Source: WYZ-LMO2 sp040514265
GTDB taxonomy: Archaea > Halobacteriota > Archaeoglobi > Archaeoglobales > Archaeoglobaceae
DNA: 20,397 bases
NCBI GenBank assembly: GCA_040514265.1
Contig: JBEVCD010000044.1
Span: 1 to 20,397, forward strand
Reading direction: 5' to 3'
This document shows, in pieces, positions 1-6,827 of the stretch (position 1 is its first letter; every line of letters begins with the position of its first letter). The notes beneath the pieces are model-generated. The model did no database searches. It saw only the letters and a program-made list of their open reading frames with translations, and was not told the origin of the DNA. The translations under genes and the position numbers were made by a program.

Positions 1-1758
1 CTCGGAATAGAGCCGCCAAAAGGTGTTCTCCTCTACGGTCCTCCGGGAACGGGTAAGACGCTGATAGCAAAAGCCGTAGCAAACGAGATAGGGGCGAACT
101 TCTACACGATAAACGGTCCGGAGATAATGAGCAAGTTCTACGGCGAGAGCGAGCAGAGGTTGCGTGAGATATTCGAGGAAGCGAAGCAGAACGCGCCGTC
201 GATAATCTTCATCGACGAGATAGATTCTATCGCTCCGAGGCGGGAAGACGTTACCGGAGAGGTCGAGCGCAGGGTAGTGGCTCAGCTGCTAACGCTGATG
301 GACGGTCTCGAAGAGAGGGGACAGGTGATAGTCATAGGCGCCACGAACAGGATCGACGCTGTCGATCCAGCCCTCCGCCGTCCGGGGAGGTTCGACAGGG
401 AGATAGAGATAGGAGTCCCCGACAGGGAGGGTCGCTTCGAGATCTTCCAGATCCACACGAGGAACATGCCCCTGGAGCCAAAGTACAGCAGGGAGTTCGT
501 CCTTGAGGCTCTTGAGTCCATGATGAAGACAGTCGAAGATGTCACGCTACTCAGAAACCTTGAGTTCGTTTACGAGGAGGTCAAGGAAGCCGAAAAGGAG
601 GAGGAGGTCAGGGCTATTGTGAAGAATCTGCTGAGCGAGGAGCTCGTCAGCGAGCTTGAGAACCACATCGTGAAGGCTATGCTCCGCAGCCTCGCCGACC
701 AGACGCACGGATTCGTCGGAGCGGACATAGAGGCACTCTGCAAGGAGGCTGCGATGAAAGCCCTCCGTCGCTACCTGCCGAAGATCGATCTCAACGCCGA
801 GGAGATACCCTTCGAGCTGATAGAGTCGATGAAGGTTACGTGGGAGGACTTCATGGAAGCTCTTAAGGAAATAGAGCCGTCAGCGATGAGAGAGGTCCTC
901 GTGGAGATCCCGAAGGTAACGTGGGACGACGTCGGTGGACTTGAGGACGTTAAGAGGGAAATAATAGAGGCTGTGGAGTGGCCGCTGAAGTATCCGGAGA
1001 AGTTCAAGAAGTTCGGAATAAAGCCGCCAAAAGGTGTTCTCCTCTACGGTCCTCCGGGAACGGGTAAGACGCTGATAGCAAAAGCCGTAGCAAACGAATG
1101 CAACGCGAACTTCATAAGCGTGAAGGGCAGTGAGCTGCTGAGCAAGTGGTTAGGAGAGAGTGAAAAAGCGGTAAGAAGGATATTCAGGAAAGCCCGCCAG
1201 GTTGCGCCGTGCATAATCTTCTTCGACGAGATAGACGCCATAGCCCAGATGAGGGGGATCGACGAAGGTAGCAGAGCTGTCGAAAGAGTTCTGAACCAGC
1301 TGCTCACCGAAATGGACGGGCTCGAAGAGCTGCAAGGAGTCATAGTGATAGGCGCTACGAACAGACCCGACATCCTGGATCCGGCACTTCTGCGTCCGGG
1401 ACGCTTCGACAGGCTCGTCTACGTCCGCCCGCCGGACAAGAAGAGCAGGCTGGCTATATTCAAGATTCACACGAGGAACATGCCTCTGGCTGAGGACGTT
1501 GACCTCGAAGCGCTGGCTGAGATGACGGAGGGTTACGTCGGAGCGGACATAGAAGCTGTTTGCAGGGAAGCTGTGATGCTGGCGATGCGCGAGAACATCG
1601 ACGCGGAGAAGGTCGAGATGAGGCACTTCCTCGAAGCTCTGAAGAAGGTCAAGCCGAGCGTCAATGAAGCTATGCTGAGCTTCTACGAGCGCTTCGAAGA
1701 GAGGATGCGCTCTGAGAAAATGAAGATCGCGAAATCGCCGTTCATCGGCTACGGCTGA
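1..1758 (+). CDS. CDC48/p97-family AAA+ ATPase, 5'-truncated by window edge
   Basis: Frame 1 is open from the first base, so the start and the substrate/cofactor-binding N-domain lie outside the window; 585 residues remain. There are two AAA modules. D1 has Walker A GPPGTGKT (fragment residues 13-20), Walker B IIFIDEID and the NRIDAVDPALRRPGRFDRE sensor/arginine-finger region. D2 has a second GPPGTGKT (350-357), Walker B IIFFDEIDA and NRPDILDPALLRPGRFDR. This is the Cdc48/VAT unfoldase, which as a cytoplasmic hexamer extracts and unfolds proteins, probably for the archaeal 20S proteasome. Oddities: about 60 extra, charged helical residues in the D1 lid (about nt 475-699) before the conserved THGFVGAD, and a 76-nt perfect DNA match between the two P-loop regions. 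The protein ends in ...FIGYG, with a penultimate Tyr like HbYX tails but Gly at the hydrophobic position. A T-run follows the stop. Confidence 0.95.
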   Translation, partial: LGIEPPKGVLLYGPPGTGKTLIAKAVANEIGANFYTINGPEIMSKFYGESEQRLREIFEEAKQNAPSIIFIDEIDSIAPRREDVTGEVERRVVAQLLTLMDGLEERGQVIVIGATNRIDAVDPALRRPGRFDREIEIGVPDREGRFEIFQIHTRNMPLEPKYSREFVLEALESMMKTVEDVTLLRNLEFVYEEVKEAEKEEEVRAIVKNLLSEELVSELENHIVKAMLRSLADQTHGFVGADIEALCKEAAMKALRRYLPKIDLNAEEIPFELIESMKVTWEDFMEALKEIEPSAMREVLVEIPKVTWDDVGGLEDVKREIIEAVEWPLKYPEKFKKFGIKPPKGVLLYGPPGTGKTLIAKAVANECNANFISVKGSELLSKWLGESEKAVRRIFRKARQVAPCIIFFDEIDAIAQMRGIDEGSRAVERVLNQLLTEMDGLEELQGVIVIGATNRPDILDPALLRPGRFDRLVYVRPPDKKSRLAIFKIHTRNMPLAEDVDLEALAEMTEGYVGADIEAVCREAVMLAMRENIDAEKVEMRHFLEALKKVKPSVNEAMLSFYERFEERMRSEKMKIAKSPFIGYG

Positions 1759-2506
1759 TCTTTTTTACTTCCTCCACTATTTTCGGCAGAACCTCCCCGG
1801 CTTTGGCGTGTATCACGACGTCGAAAATGCCGTCAGCGTGCGTGGGTTCGGCGTTCACGATTATCATCTTCGCCCCGCTGCTCTTGGCTATGAAAGGTAT
1901 TTCGGCAGCAGGGTAAACGACCAGACTTGATCCGACTACCAGACAAGCGTCGCAGCGCCTCGCCTCTTCCATCGCCTCAAGCAGAACCCTCCGCGGCAGA
2001 GGCTCGCCGAAGAGAACAACGGTCGGCTTCACGTAGTAGCTTCCGCAGCGCTTGCACCTCGGAACCTCTCCCTTTTCGAGTTCCGGCAGGACGTCGCTCC
2101 ACTCATGCCTTTCTCCGCAGTCCAGACATTCGAGCCTTTCGAGGCTTCCGTGGAGTTCGAGGACTCTCTTGCTTCCAGCCCTCTGATGCAGCGCATCTAC
2201 GTTCTGCGTTATTACGGCTCTGACTATCCCCATCCTCTCGAGCTCCGCTATCGCGTAGTGTGCAGGATTCGGTTCGGCTGTAACCTTCCCCATGAGCTCC
2301 CTCGAAAACTCCCAGAACGCTCGCGGGTTTCTGCGGAAGCCCGAGATCGAGGCGACCTCCTCCGGGTCGTACTTCGTCCAAAGTCCTCCGGCTCCACGAA
2401 ACGTCGGAATTCCGCTTTCTGCCGATATCCCGGCTCCCGTGAAGACTATTGCGTGCTTCGAGTTCGCGAGGATTTCGGCGGCTCTCCTAATTTTCTCTTC
2501 TAGCAT
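1742..2506 (-). CDS. cobB: NAD-dependent protein deacylase, Sir2 family
   Basis: 254 residues, full length for a bacterial/archaeal sirtuin. Rossmann-fold NAD-binding motifs are GAGISAESGIPTFRG (24-38) and TQNVDALHQRAGS (100-112). His119 in ELHG is the expected catalytic base. A zinc-ribbon tetrad is present as C127/C130 and C151/C154, followed by the VVGSSLVVYPA nucleotide-site segment. The sequence closely recalls A. fulgidus Sir2-Af2. The family transfers acetyl groups from lysine to NAD, giving O-acetyl-ADP-ribose and nicotinamide; in Sulfolobus a substrate is the chromatin protein Alba, so a chromatin role is a reasonable inference. The 3' end overlaps the convergent CDC48 gene by 17 nt. 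It lies 25 nt downstream of the histidine kinase gene with no clear Shine-Dalgarno site. A GTAAAAAC box about 24 nt upstream could give it its own leaderless transcript. Confidence 0.95.
   Translation of the reverse strand: MLEEKIRRAAEILANSKHAIVFTGAGISAESGIPTFRGAGGLWTKYDPEEVASISGFRRNPRAFWEFSRELMGKVTAEPNPAHYAIAELERMGIVRAVITQNVDALHQRAGSKRVLELHGSLERLECLDCGERHEWSDVLPELEKGEVPRCKRCGSYYVKPTVVLFGEPLPRRVLLEAMEEARRCDACLVVGSSLVVYPAAEIPFIAKSSGAKMIIVNAEPTHADGIFDVVIHAKAGEVLPKIVEEVKKISRSR
1761..1766 (+). terminator. T-run terminator after CDC48
   Basis: Six consecutive T's begin 3 nt after the CDC48 stop codon, inside the 3' end of the convergent sir2 gene. Archaeal RNA polymerase commonly terminates at such T-tracts without a hairpin. 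This is inference from position and composition only. Confidence 0.45.
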
Positions 2507-2531
2507 AAGAATATCTGGCGAAGAAAAGTTT

Positions 2532-3848
2532 TTACGGTTTCGGAAGTCTCAGCTCGAAGACAGTACCGCTCGGCACGTTGTCGCGAACGTCCACGCTACC
2601 GCCGAGAATCTCCACGAGCTTTTTGACTATGTAAAGTCCCAAACCACTCCCACCGCCGCCGCTAAAACCTTCCTCGAAAATCCTCCGCTTCAGCTCATCG
2701 GGAATGCCTTTCCCGGTGTCGGAAACTCTAAGAATACCCCAGCGATCGTTCGCCGTTACTTCAACCTTCACGCCCGTTTTGCCATGCTTTAAAGCGTTGT
2801 CTACGAGGTTCGTGACGATGGTGACGAGAGCGTCGTTCGCCAGAACTTCCACAGCTCTCCCATCGAACTTCACACCGAACGATTCCGCCACGTCCCTCGC
2901 AACCTCGTCGAGTCTTACGACTTTGAGCTCCCCTAACGCGCTTTCGAGGTCTCTGGAGACGCTTATCAACCTCGCAATGTAGTCGCATCTGTCGAGGGCT
3001 CTTTCGAGAAGACTGTCATCGCCCTCCATTGCCGCTTCTATCGCCAGCCTTATCGCCGTGAGAGCGTTCGCGACATCGTGGCGGAGCATCTTGTTCACGA
3101 GCTTCATGTACTCCTCCCTCATCTCGAGCATCTTGCTCGTCTCGTAGAGCTGCGTAGTTTCGATAGCCGTGGCTGCCACCGCGGGTTTCCCTCTGTAAAG
3201 TATTCTCGAAGGTCTTACGGTAACATGCTTGACCTTCCCGCTCTTCGCCACTATTCTGAAGCCGTAGGTTTCTGGTCCTCTCTTCCCAGCTAACCTTTCC
3301 GCCAACCTCTTCGCCACAAGCTCCCGATCTTCCGGGTGCACGAGCTGCAGCGGGTTCATTTTGAGGAGCTCGTCTTTCGAGTATTCGGCGATCTCTTCGG
3401 CGGCTCTGTTCACGTAGATGAACCCATTCTCGTCGACTATGTAAACAGCTGCCAGACTTTCCTCGATGAGCGAGCGGTGAAACTCCTCGCTCTGCTTGAG
3501 TTCCTCCTCAAGCAGCTTCATTCTGGTCACGTCTATCCAGTTTCCGAGGATGAGGTCGCCGAACTGCTTGCAGAATCCCCAGGCCCACCTGACCTTCCCG
3601 TCCTTCCTGACGTACCTGAGCTCGTAAAATTTGATCTTACCCGACAAAGCTTCTCTAACTATTTCCATAACCTTAGGCCGGTCTTCTGGATAGACGAGGT
3701 CGGTGACCCTCATTTTGAGCAGCTCGTCCCTGCTGTATTTCGTAGCTCTCTCGACCACTTCGTTGACGTAGAGTATCCTGAGGTTTCTATCGTGGACGTA
3801 TATCCCCGCAAGGCTCTCGTCCGCGATCTTCTTGAAGTCCAGCTCCAT
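2532..3848 (-). CDS. PAS-PAS sensor histidine kinase, soluble
   Basis: 438 residues. PAS1 (about 1-110) and PAS2 (about 125-232) each contain a YVN(E/R)..E...YS.DELLKM pattern and a PED element typical of PAS folds. The dimerisation/phosphoacceptor helix is LRHDVANALTAI with His257 followed by Asp. The HATPase domain has N-box NLVDNALKH (347-355), G1 DTGKGI (377-382) and G2 GGGGSGLGL (397-405), so all catalytic parts appear intact. No signal peptide or membrane segment is seen, suggesting cytoplasmic sensing, perhaps of a small ligand, redox state or a bound cofactor; the signal cannot be read from sequence. No response regulator lies nearby, so it is an orphan kinase. The ATG is chosen because an AAAATTTTTA box sits about 27 nt upstream, fitting leaderless initiation. 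Confidence 0.92.
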   Translation of the reverse strand: MELDFKKIADESLAGIYVHDRNLRILYVNEVVERATKYSRDELLKMRVTDLVYPEDRPKVMEIVREALSGKIKFYELRYVRKDGKVRWAWGFCKQFGDLILGNWIDVTRMKLLEEELKQSEEFHRSLIEESLAAVYIVDENGFIYVNRAAEEIAEYSKDELLKMNPLQLVHPEDRELVAKRLAERLAGKRGPETYGFRIVAKSGKVKHVTVRPSRILYRGKPAVAATAIETTQLYETSKMLEMREEYMKLVNKMLRHDVANALTAIRLAIEAAMEGDDSLLERALDRCDYIARLISVSRDLESALGELKVVRLDEVARDVAESFGVKFDGRAVEVLANDALVTIVTNLVDNALKHGKTGVKVEVTANDRWGILRVSDTGKGIPDELKRRIFEEGFSGGGGSGLGLYIVKKLVEILGGSVDVRDNVPSGTVFELRLPKP

Positions 3849-3870
3849 GCGACATCATGACTGAAAAAAG

Positions 3871-3880
3871 TAAAAATTTT
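3871..3880 (-). promoter_or_regulatory. TATA box of the histidine kinase gene
   Basis: AAAATTTTTA on the minus strand is centred about 27 nt upstream of the ATG at 3848, the distance expected between an archaeal TATA box and the transcription start. This suggests a leaderless mRNA. Confidence 0.5.
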
Positions 3881-3960
3881 GCGGTAACAGCTCAGACTGC
3901 TAAGCTCGCATTGGCGTAAGCAGAATCGTGAGGTGCTGGAGATTCTCGACAGGATCTCCG

Positions 3961-4734
3961 CTAAACGTCTAAATCCGCTACGAGTATAGTGTGGTCGCTC
4001 GGCTTTTCGGCGAGCCTCGGCTTCATGTCGACGTAGCAGTCGATCGATCTCTCGGCTAAGGGCTTGGAGACGTTTATCGAGTCCACCCTCCAGCCGAGTC
4101 CCCTCTCTATCGCGTTCTTCACGCGGTAGTCGTAGAACGTATAGATCCTCTCGTTCGGGTGGTGTTTCCTGAGTAAGTCGACGAAACCGAGCTCAAGAAT
4201 CCTTTTGTAAGCCTTCCTCGCAGCCTCGTGGAAGCAGACGTGGTTTTTAAGTTTCTCCGGACTGTGGACATCTATCGGCTCCGGAGCCACGTTCATGTCC
4301 CCGCACCACGCCACGTAACCGCTGAGATCGACGTTTCTTTCGAAGTACTTCCGCAACCTTTCGAGCCACTGGAGCTTGTACGCGTACTTCTCGCTGTCTA
4401 TCCTGTAGCCCTGCGGGACGTAGGTGTTCACGACGGTTATCCCCGCTATTTCAGCCCTGACCAGCCTGTCCTCATCCCTCGGCTCCGTGTCGAGTCCGAA
4501 GCTGACGTTTTTGGGCTCCTCAAGCGACGCTATAGCGACTCCGTTTCTACCCTTCGAACCGTAGAATACGACGTGGTAACCTATGCGGTGAAACTCCGCC
4601 TCGGGAAACCTCCTGTTTTCGACCTTCGTCTCCTGCATGCAGAAAACGTCGGGCCTGTGCTCCTTCAGCCATGGTATGACGATGTGCAGACGCTGCCTTA
4701 TTGAGTTCACGTTGTACGTGGCTATTCTGAACAT
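3961..4734 (-). CDS. xth: Exodeoxyribonuclease III / AP endonuclease
   Basis: 257 residues, the usual size of the ExoIII branch of the exonuclease-endonuclease-phosphatase superfamily. Diagnostic motifs are YNVNSIRQR (7-15), QETK with Glu35, Tyr105 in NTYVPQG, GDMNVAPEP with Asp146/Asn148, RVDS with Asp218, and the terminal SDH dyad (Asp247/His248). These residues bind the metal and phosphate and form the catalytic centre. The enzyme should cut DNA 5' to abasic sites and remove 3'-blocking groups in base excision repair. It resembles the characterised A. fulgidus ExoIII throughout. A GCTTAAGG TATA-like box about 26 nt upstream suggests a monocistronic, leaderless transcript diverging from the DUF63 operon. 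Confidence 0.95.
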   Translation of the reverse strand: MFRIATYNVNSIRQRLHIVIPWLKEHRPDVFCMQETKVENRRFPEAEFHRIGYHVVFYGSKGRNGVAIASLEEPKNVSFGLDTEPRDEDRLVRAEIAGITVVNTYVPQGYRIDSEKYAYKLQWLERLRKYFERNVDLSGYVAWCGDMNVAPEPIDVHSPEKLKNHVCFHEAARKAYKRILELGFVDLLRKHHPNERIYTFYDYRVKNAIERGLGWRVDSINVSKPLAERSIDCYVDMKPRLAEKPSDHTILVADLDV

Positions 4735-4756
4735 GCCTGCAGTTCAGGTGGTGAAA

Positions 4757-4764
4757 CCTTAAGC
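4757..4764 (-). promoter_or_regulatory. TATA-like box of xth
   Basis: GCTTAAGG on the minus strand lies about 26 nt before the xth ATG at 4734. It is a weak match in composition but correctly spaced, within the 73-nt divergent region shared with the DUF63 operon. Confidence 0.35.
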
Positions 4765-4780
4765 CTTTCCCATGCTCCAA

Positions 4781-4789
4781 TTTTTAAAC
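4781..4789 (+). promoter_or_regulatory. TATA box of the DUF63 / SAM hydrolase / DUF61 operon
   Basis: TTTTTAAAC is centred about 23 nt before the ATG at 4808. It argues for the 4808 start over the ATG at 4772, which would lie upstream of the box. Confidence 0.5.
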
Positions 4790-4807
4790 ACCACAGCTAC
4801 GCTGAAC

Positions 4808-5584
4808 ATGGACCTCTGGAGCTTCGTGAAGGAGTACTACATAGACTCGATCGTGTACAAGGAGGGCTACAACGTAGTCAATACGCTGACGTGGGCAGCA
4901 ATCCTGCTCATAGCCATCGTCCTTCTCTACAGATTTCTCAGTAAAAGGCTGAATTTCGACTCTCGCTTCTTTATAGCAATGCTCCCCTTCGTGATCTTTG
5001 GCTCCTCGTTGCGAATCGTCGAAGACGCGGGCTTCGTCAAGCCACCCATCTCCTACTTTCTCATGACCCCGTTCATATACATCCTGACGTTCGCGGTCGC
5101 ATTTCCGATGCTGCTGCTGTCGCTGAGGACAAAAAACTACCACCGGGTGTGTTTCGCCGTTGGTGCAGCCATGTCCGCAGCCGTTCTGGCGTTCCTGCTC
5201 GCGAACCTAGAAGTCGAGAACCCCTGGGTTCTGCCGCTCTCATCGGCTTCCGCTTTCGCCCTATCGATGCTATACTTCGCAACTACTAGGAGCTCGCTAA
5301 ACTCAGCAGTCGTCTTTGCGCACATGCTCGACGGCTTTTCGAGCTACATCGGCGTAAAGTTCCTCGGCTACTGGGAGCTTCACGTGCTTCCGAGGTTTCT
5401 GATAGAGAACTTCGGCGCTGAGGTTCTGCCCGTGGCGAAGCTAGCAGCGATAATCGTGGTGCTTTACGCGATAGACAGAGGTGGAGACGAGGAAAACTTT
5501 AAGAACTTTCTCAAGTTCGCACTTCTGGTGCTCGGACTGGCACCCGGGATCAGGAATTCGCTGCGCATGACCTTCGGAGTATGA
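4808..5584 (+). CDS. DUF63 family integral membrane protein
   Basis: 258 residues from the chosen start MDLWSFVKEYYID. An ATG 36 nt upstream is in frame, but the TATA box falls between the two, so the downstream start is preferred. The protein is strongly hydrophobic, with about seven likely membrane helices. Conserved-looking polar residues occur in or near membrane segments: GSSLRIVEDAGF (Arg, Glu, Asp), AHMLDGFSSYIG (His, Asp) and the C-terminal GLAPGIRNSLRM. Together they recall the archaeal DUF63 family, whose function is not established to my knowledge. Buried His/Asp/Glu could mean a membrane-embedded enzyme or metal site, which is inference. The gene overlaps the SAM hydrolase start by four nucleotides (ATGA), so the two are probably translationally coupled. 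Confidence 0.85.
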   Translation: MDLWSFVKEYYIDSIVYKEGYNVVNTLTWAAILLIAIVLLYRFLSKRLNFDSRFFIAMLPFVIFGSSLRIVEDAGFVKPPISYFLMTPFIYILTFAVAFPMLLLSLRTKNYHRVCFAVGAAMSAAVLAFLLANLEVENPWVLPLSSASAFALSMLYFATTRSSLNSAVVFAHMLDGFSSYIGVKFLGYWELHVLPRFLIENFGAEVLPVAKLAAIIVVLYAIDRGGDEENFKNFLKFALLVLGLAPGIRNSLRMTFGV

Positions 5585-6330
5585 TCACGCTGCTGACGGA
5601 CTTCGGCGATTACTATCCGGGAGTAATGAAGGGTGTGATCCTCAGGATAAACCCCGAAGCCAGGATAGTCGACATAAGCCACAGCGTCGAACCGCAAAAC
5701 GTCCTACAAGGGGCTTTCCTTCTCTACCACGCCTACAGATTCTTTCCACCATCAATCCACGTCGCCGTCGTCGATCCCGGCGTCGGCAGCGAGAGGAAGG
5801 CTTTAGCCGTCTTCTGCAGAAACCACATATTCGTAGCTCCCGACAATGGCATATGCTACCCGGCGGCAAAAGAGGACGGGATAGTGAAGATCTGCAGAAT
5901 AGACGAGTCGATTTCCGAGCTTGTCGGTGAGCTCTCGACCACCTTCCACGGTCGCGACGTCTTCGCCCCGGCTGCAGCGCTGATATCGCTCGGGAGGCGA
6001 GACTACCTCGAAGAGGTCGACGAAATGGTAAAGCTCGAACTTTACAACTTCGAGGTTGGCGAAGTTGTTCGATGCAAGGTCGTTTACATCGACAGGTTCG
6101 GCAACATCGTCACGAACCTGCCCAAAGAGTTTGCGAGAGCCAAGGGTTATATCTGCAGCGGAATAGTGTTTCCGATGGTAAGAACCTACAGCGACGTGCC
6201 TAGGGGGGAACCTCTCTCGCTGATAGGGAGCTTCAACACACTCGAACTTAGCGTGAGGGATGGAAGCGCTGCCGAGGTTCTCGGAGTAAAGAAGGGCGGT
6301 ATAGATCTGGAACTGGAGGTGCTGAAATGA
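5581..6330 (+). CDS. SAM hydrolase (SAM hydroxide adenosyltransferase, DUF62)
   Basis: 249 residues, typical of the SAM_HAT/DUF62 family related to fluorinase and chlorinase. Family motifs: TDFGD (6-10), DISHSV (31-36), VVDPGVGS (63-70), APDNG (86-90) and FHGRDVFAPAAA (from 122). Asp65, Arg72 and His123 have the spacing of the Asp-Arg-His triad described for archaeal members, which split S-adenosylmethionine with water into adenosine and methionine. The halogenase-specific insertion loop is not apparent, so hydrolase is preferred over halogenase. The gene starts on an ATGA overlap with the DUF63 gene, with GGAG just upstream, and ends on an ATGA overlap with the DUF61 gene. This implies one transcript and a linked function, perhaps SAM turnover at the membrane. 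Confidence 0.9.
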   Translation: MITLLTDFGDYYPGVMKGVILRINPEARIVDISHSVEPQNVLQGAFLLYHAYRFFPPSIHVAVVDPGVGSERKALAVFCRNHIFVAPDNGICYPAAKEDGIVKICRIDESISELVGELSTTFHGRDVFAPAAALISLGRRDYLEEVDEMVKLELYNFEVGEVVRCKVVYIDRFGNIVTNLPKEFARAKGYICSGIVFPMVRTYSDVPRGEPLSLIGSFNTLELSVRDGSAAEVLGVKKGGIDLELEVLK

Positions 6331-6731
6331 ACGAGAAAATCATCGCCAAAATGATAGAGTCCGTGAACAGGCACATGGCGGAGAAGACGAGAAGTCTAAA
6401 GGAGATGCTCGCCGAGGAATATCCAACGATAAGGGCGAAGGACGGAAACGAGTACTACGTCGAAAAGAGTGAGCTCGAATTCATAGCAGCTCACGTCGAC
6501 GAGATCGACTGGGAAAAGTTCAGGATTCCGATAATTCTCGAAATGAACGACATAGGCGGAGAAAGGGTCGTTTACGTGCGCGACAGGCTGCACGCGGAGT
6601 TCATAAAGAGGGCGTTCGGCTTCGACCGCTTCGTTCAGGGAGCTTTGATGCTCTACATGTACGAGGTGCCGGAGATCAGGAAAAAGCTGCGCACAGCAAG
6701 CCAGATCATATTCCGCGTATCATTAAAATAA
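6327..6731 (+). CDS. DUF61 / UPF0216 family protein
   Basis: 134 residues beginning MNEKIIAKMIESVNRH and containing RAKDGNEYYVEKSELE, then a conserved-looking RDRLHAEFIKRAFGF stretch. The composition and order recall the archaeal UPF0216 (DUF61) family, which has no assigned function that I know of. It has no membrane segment or recognisable catalytic motif and is probably cytoplasmic. It overlaps the SAM hydrolase stop by four nucleotides, with GGAGGTG a few bases upstream as a strong ribosome-binding site. It is the last gene of the DUF63/SAM hydrolase/DUF61 operon; a short T-run (6740-6744) follows. Confidence 0.8.
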   Translation: MNEKIIAKMIESVNRHMAEKTRSLKEMLAEEYPTIRAKDGNEYYVEKSELEFIAAHVDEIDWEKFRIPIILEMNDIGGERVVYVRDRLHAEFIKRAFGFDRFVQGALMLYMYEVPEIRKKLRTASQIIFRVSLK

Positions 6732-6795
6732 TTATCAGCTTTTTAAAACACGAAAATCTCCTAATTAAAAGCAGCATTTTTACGTGGATTCCGCT

Positions 6796-6806
6796 AAAAT
6801 TTTAAG
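6796..6806 (+). promoter_or_regulatory. TATA box of the Cys-rich protein gene
   Basis: AAAATTTTAAG is centred about 27 nt before the ATG at 6828, giving a predicted leaderless transcript. It separates this gene from the preceding operon, whose stop lies 96 nt away. Confidence 0.5.
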
Positions 6807-6827
6807 TTCTCGGGGAAGTTTGCATAG

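Noticed and set aside
1927..2503. Long plus-strand open frames opposite sir2, and similar long antisense frames across the window.
   Set aside because: They are shadows of well-supported genes, lack recognisable motifs or proper start signals, and arise from the codon bias.
4727..4747. Inverted repeat CTGAAC...GTTCAG around the xth start codon.
   Set aside because: Arms are only 6 nt with a 9-nt spacer and no further pairing; such dyads are expected by chance in 20 kb.
5581..6330. The DUF62 protein as a fluorinase or chlorinase.
   Set aside because: It has the Asp-Arg-His spacing of the hydrolase group and no visible halogenase-specific loop.
6732..6827. Small RNA or riboswitch in the AT-rich gap before the Cys-rich gene.
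   Set aside because: I see only a T-run and a TATA box, with no stable hairpin or known aptamer pattern.
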